DNA from: a bacterium 210820-DFI.6.37
Lineage (GTDB): Bacteria > Bacillota > Clostridia > Peptostreptococcales > Anaerovoracaceae
Reading direction: 5' to 3'
Length of the DNA stretch: 7,296 nucleotides
Assembly (NCBI GenBank): GCA_020558355.1
Contig: JAJCKG010000035.1
Coordinates: 1-7,296 of the forward strand
Shown here piece by piece: positions 5,730 to 7,296 of the stretch. Position numbers and translations under genes: made by a program. The notes under the pieces are model-generated. The model was not told the DNA's origin. It worked only from the letters and a program-made list of their open reading frames with translations, and searched no databases. Each line of letters begins with the position of its first letter. The stretch's first letter is position 1.

Positions 5730-5733
5730 TCTT

Positions 5734-6981
5734 TTACAGCTCCATGCCGCCCATTCCTCGCTGGTGCTGCTGTTGCTCCTGCTGCTGTCCAATCTCCGGA
5801 TCGGGCAGCAGCTCCCTCGCCTTTTCAAGCAGAGGACGCAGACGCTCCGGCAAGTGTTCTTCCAAGAAGTCCAGCATCCGACCGATGCCGTCCGTCAGAC
5901 GCTCGGTGAAGCTGCGTTCCTCCTGCAGCTCGGATTGCAGATAATAGTTTTCATCGCGCAGCCTCCGGTTTTCCTGTTCAAGCCTCTGCTGCCGCTGCGC
6001 TTCTTCCAGCCGCTTCTTCATGGACGGCACCTGTGACCGCAGACGGGTGTTTTCCTCCGTCAGCTCCTGTACCTTGTGCCGATCCGTCACGCTGCGCAGT
6101 GCCATTTTCTTTAGCTGCTCGACCTGATCCACCGTCACGCCCTTTACTGCCCCTGTGAGCGTCTTTTCCGGCTGAATATCATGCAGGGGTGCATTTACCC
6201 TGTCAGCCTCCTTTAAGAGCCGCACAGTGCCTTTCAGAGCGTCCCGCTGCCGTTCCAGCTCAGCAACCTCCCGCTCTACTGCCGCTGTCTGCTGCTGCAC
6301 CGCTTCCAGCCTCGCAGCCGCTTCCTTGAACTGCGGCAAGTCCATGTGCGGTCTGTTCGTGCCGAGAGAGATAATTTCAAAATCGTGCCGCTGGGCGATC
6401 TCCGTCAGAGCTTCTTTCTCCCGTTCCATCCACGCCGCCCATTCGGTCTGCTTTCTGCCGACACCGACAAACCCCTGCTGCTTCAATGCCTGTTTCATAG
6501 ATACCCTTGTAGAAAGTCCTCTTGACTGCTCCGTTGCCACAGGGATAAAATCGACATGGAGATGGGGCGTTGCCTCGTCCATGTGCAGCACCATATTGAA
6601 CACCCGCAGATGGGGGTTGCGTTCTGCAAAAGACTCCGCAAAATCTTTCAGAGCTGCCGCCGCCCGTTCTCCGTCCGGCGTACCGCACCCACAGTCGCTC
6701 ATGTTGCCGATCTGGAAGATCGCTTCATGGAACAGCTTTTCCTGTTTACTCTGCCGGATATGCTCATAGTAGTCCGGTATCTTATCTCTCGTTTTGGTTT
6801 TCTTTGCGTTGTAGGCTGCGAGAGCTTCATCAAAGACCATATGATAGACCTGCTTCAGATCCTCGTTGCAGAAAACAATGTTCTGCTCCGTCCGGCTCCG
6901 GTCTACATTCGCCGCTGAGAAGCTGCGGTTGTTGTGCCGGATGCTCCCTGCACCTGTCATACCCGAAATCGTAACTCCCAT
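5734..6981 (-). CDS. mobV: MobV-family relaxase (Pre/Mob)
   Basis: A 415-residue plasmid mobilization relaxase. Motif I is HNNRSF (H16-F21) followed by NVDRSRTEQN (25-34); in MobM of pMV158 the His of the HxxR motif is the nicking nucleophile, and H16 is the probable counterpart. Motif III, HMDEATPHLH (133-142), supplies the metal-binding H133, D135, E136, H140 and H142. Residues about 215-365 are a long Glu/Gln/Arg-rich coiled coil, and the tail is Gln-rich (near 400). The family nicks oriT and carries the strand to a conjugation channel encoded elsewhere. The ATG at 6981 has AGGGGG 7-8 bases upstream and its own promoter at 7018-7046. No MobC-type accessory gene or transfer channel genes are present, so it needs a helper element. 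All key residues are present. Confidence 0.93.
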   Translation of the reverse strand: MGVTISGMTGAGSIRHNNRSFSAANVDRSRTEQNIVFCNEDLKQVYHMVFDEALAAYNAKKTKTRDKIPDYYEHIRQSKQEKLFHEAIFQIGNMSDCGCGTPDGERAAAALKDFAESFAERNPHLRVFNMVLHMDEATPHLHVDFIPVATEQSRGLSTRVSMKQALKQQGFVGVGRKQTEWAAWMEREKEALTEIAQRHDFEIISLGTNRPHMDLPQFKEAAARLEAVQQQTAAVEREVAELERQRDALKGTVRLLKEADRVNAPLHDIQPEKTLTGAVKGVTVDQVEQLKKMALRSVTDRHKVQELTEENTRLRSQVPSMKKRLEEAQRQQRLEQENRRLRDENYYLQSELQEERSFTERLTDGIGRMLDFLEEHLPERLRPLLEKARELLPDPEIGQQQEQQQHQRGMGGMEL

Positions 6982-7017
6982 AAAATCGCCCCCTTTCCGC
7001 TTATTCTTCCGTCCTCT

Positions 7018-7046
7018 ATTTTATCATAAATTTCCGCTAAAAACAA
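7018..7046 (-). promoter_or_regulatory. mobV promoter
   Basis: On the minus strand TTGTTT (7046-7041) and TAAAAT (7023-7018) are 17 bases apart, with TG one base before the -10 (TGATAAAAT). The predicted start is near 7011, about 30 bases before the mob ATG. The -35 lies 8 bases from the 10-bp hairpin at 7054-7077, so the relaxase bound at oriT could repress its own gene, as is known for MobM of pMV158. Confidence 0.6.
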
Positions 7047-7053
7047 CCTCTTT

Positions 7054-7131
7054 GTTACTTTCTGGTGAGAAAGTAACGCAAAAGCACTTTCACACCGCCA
7101 CCCCATCGGTGCAGCGGTGTGAAAGTGCTTT
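7054..7131. other. oriT: Candidate oriT: two adjacent perfect hairpins upstream of mobV
   Basis: Hairpin A: GTTACTTTCT (7054-7063) and AGAAAGTAAC (7068-7077), 10 bp with a 4-base loop. Hairpin B: 18-bp perfect arms at 7081-7098 and 7114-7131 (AAAGCACTTTCACACCGC and complement), with a small CACC/GGTG stem in its 15-base loop. Both lie immediately upstream of the relaxase gene, where MobV oriTs are found. Hairpin B carries GTGTG followed by AAAGTGC, reminiscent of the GTGTG beside the nick in pMV158-type oriT; the exact nick position is not claimed. Confidence 0.6.
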
Positions 7132-7137
7132 GCGCCC

Positions 7138-7248
7138 CTAAAGGGGAGGGGTTGCCGGAGCTGCTTCACTGCCGGCTCGTGCCTGCTGCTCTGCCAGCTC
7201 CGGAGGGGCGCTGCCCCTGCCGTCTGCGGACGGCTCCCCGACCTTCAT
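7138..7248 (-). CDS. Possible 36-codon ORF in the oriT region (doubtful)
   Basis: ATG at 7248 opens a frame of 36 codons (MKVGEPSADGRGSAPPELAE..., ending in PPL) closed by TAG at 7138-7140. In the circle its start lies at base 7, just after the zinc-ribbon stop codon. The frame is rich in Ala, Gly, Pro and Glu, runs through three GC-rich hairpins and has no well-spaced ribosome binding site. Most likely a by-product of structured DNA, or the tail of a gene lost from an ancestor. Confidence 0.15.
   Translation of the reverse strand: MKVGEPSADGRGSAPPELAEQQARAGSEAAPATPPL
7155..7234. repeat. Three GC-rich inverted repeats between the zinc-ribbon gene and oriT
   Basis: CCGGAGCTG (7155-7163) pairs with CAGCTCCGG (7195-7203) across a 31-base spacer; GGGGC (7205-7209) pairs with GCCCC (7213-7217) across 3 bases; GCCGTC (7219-7224) pairs with GACGGC (7229-7234) across 4 bases. 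They sit back to back upstream of the candidate oriT. None has a U-run, so they are not good intrinsic terminators, though they might stop transcripts from the zinc-ribbon gene. An extended oriT or a lagging-strand origin is possible. Confidence 0.55.
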
Positions 7249-7296
7249 CCCACCGATAAACTGAAATTTAATACTCAATGACAATTTTCTTGCACT
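7242..7296. repeat. Terminal direct repeat, copy 2 (circular overlap)
   Basis: Exact copy of bases 1-55. It includes the last codons and TAA of the zinc-ribbon gene again (7268-7296, minus strand), which is a duplicate view of the same gene and not a second partial gene. Confidence 0.9.

Noticed and set aside
5108..5944. A 278-codon plus-strand open frame across the rep start, the intergenic region and the end of mob
   Set aside because: It runs antisense to two well-supported genes, has Ser/Arg/Pro/Cys-rich low-complexity sequence and no recognisable domain.
6957..7169. A 70-codon minus-strand open frame through the candidate oriT into the start of mob
   Set aside because: It covers both perfect hairpins and the mob promoter and overlaps the relaxase start in another frame; a structural DNA explanation is better.

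Overview
The window is a small circular element read once around. Bases 1-55 recur exactly at 7242-7296, so it closes into a circle of 7,241 bp; the 55-base overlap looks like an assembler k-mer left at the join of a circular contig. All recognisable protein genes lie on the minus strand. The gene families (ribosome-protection tetracycline resistance of the Tet(W) type, MobV relaxase, primase-type Rep, RelB/YafQ toxin-antitoxin), the strong Shine-Dalgarno sequences and the mixed GC content suggest a gut or rumen anaerobe, most likely a Clostridia-type member of the Bacillota. The host itself is inferred, not shown.

Layout in the direction of transcription (high to low coordinate): (1) 7241 to about 7018, a block of five inverted repeats ending in a promoter, the likely oriT. 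(2) 6981-5734, a MobV-family relaxase gene. (3) 5733-5319, a promoter set inside an inverted repeat, then a long, strongly folded leader with tandem hairpins and a 17-bp inverted repeat; this is the best place to look for oriV or copy-number control. (4) 5318-3867, a replication protein with an archaeo-eukaryotic-type primase core and a C-terminal helix-turn-helix. (5) 3866-3477, a tet(M)/Tn916-type regulatory leader with a strong extended -10 promoter, two short leader ORFs, a long inverted repeat and two terminator-like hairpins. (6) 3476-1557, an intact tet(W). (7) 1556-1338, a short intergenic segment with an operator/promoter. (8) 1337-27, a four-gene cluster: RelB/DinJ antitoxin, YafQ toxin, a helix-turn-helix/coiled-coil protein with iteron-like repeats inside its coding sequence, and a small zinc-ribbon protein.

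Together these make a compact, self-sufficient, mobilizable resistance plasmid: Rep for replication, MobV plus oriT for transfer by a helper conjugative system (no type IV secretion genes are present), a toxin-antitoxin pair and possibly the helix-turn-helix protein for stable inheritance, and tet(W) as cargo. The least explained parts are the phased TTTCGC/GCGAAA repeats inside the helix-turn-helix gene, the layered leader RNA in front of tet(W), and the structured rep leader.
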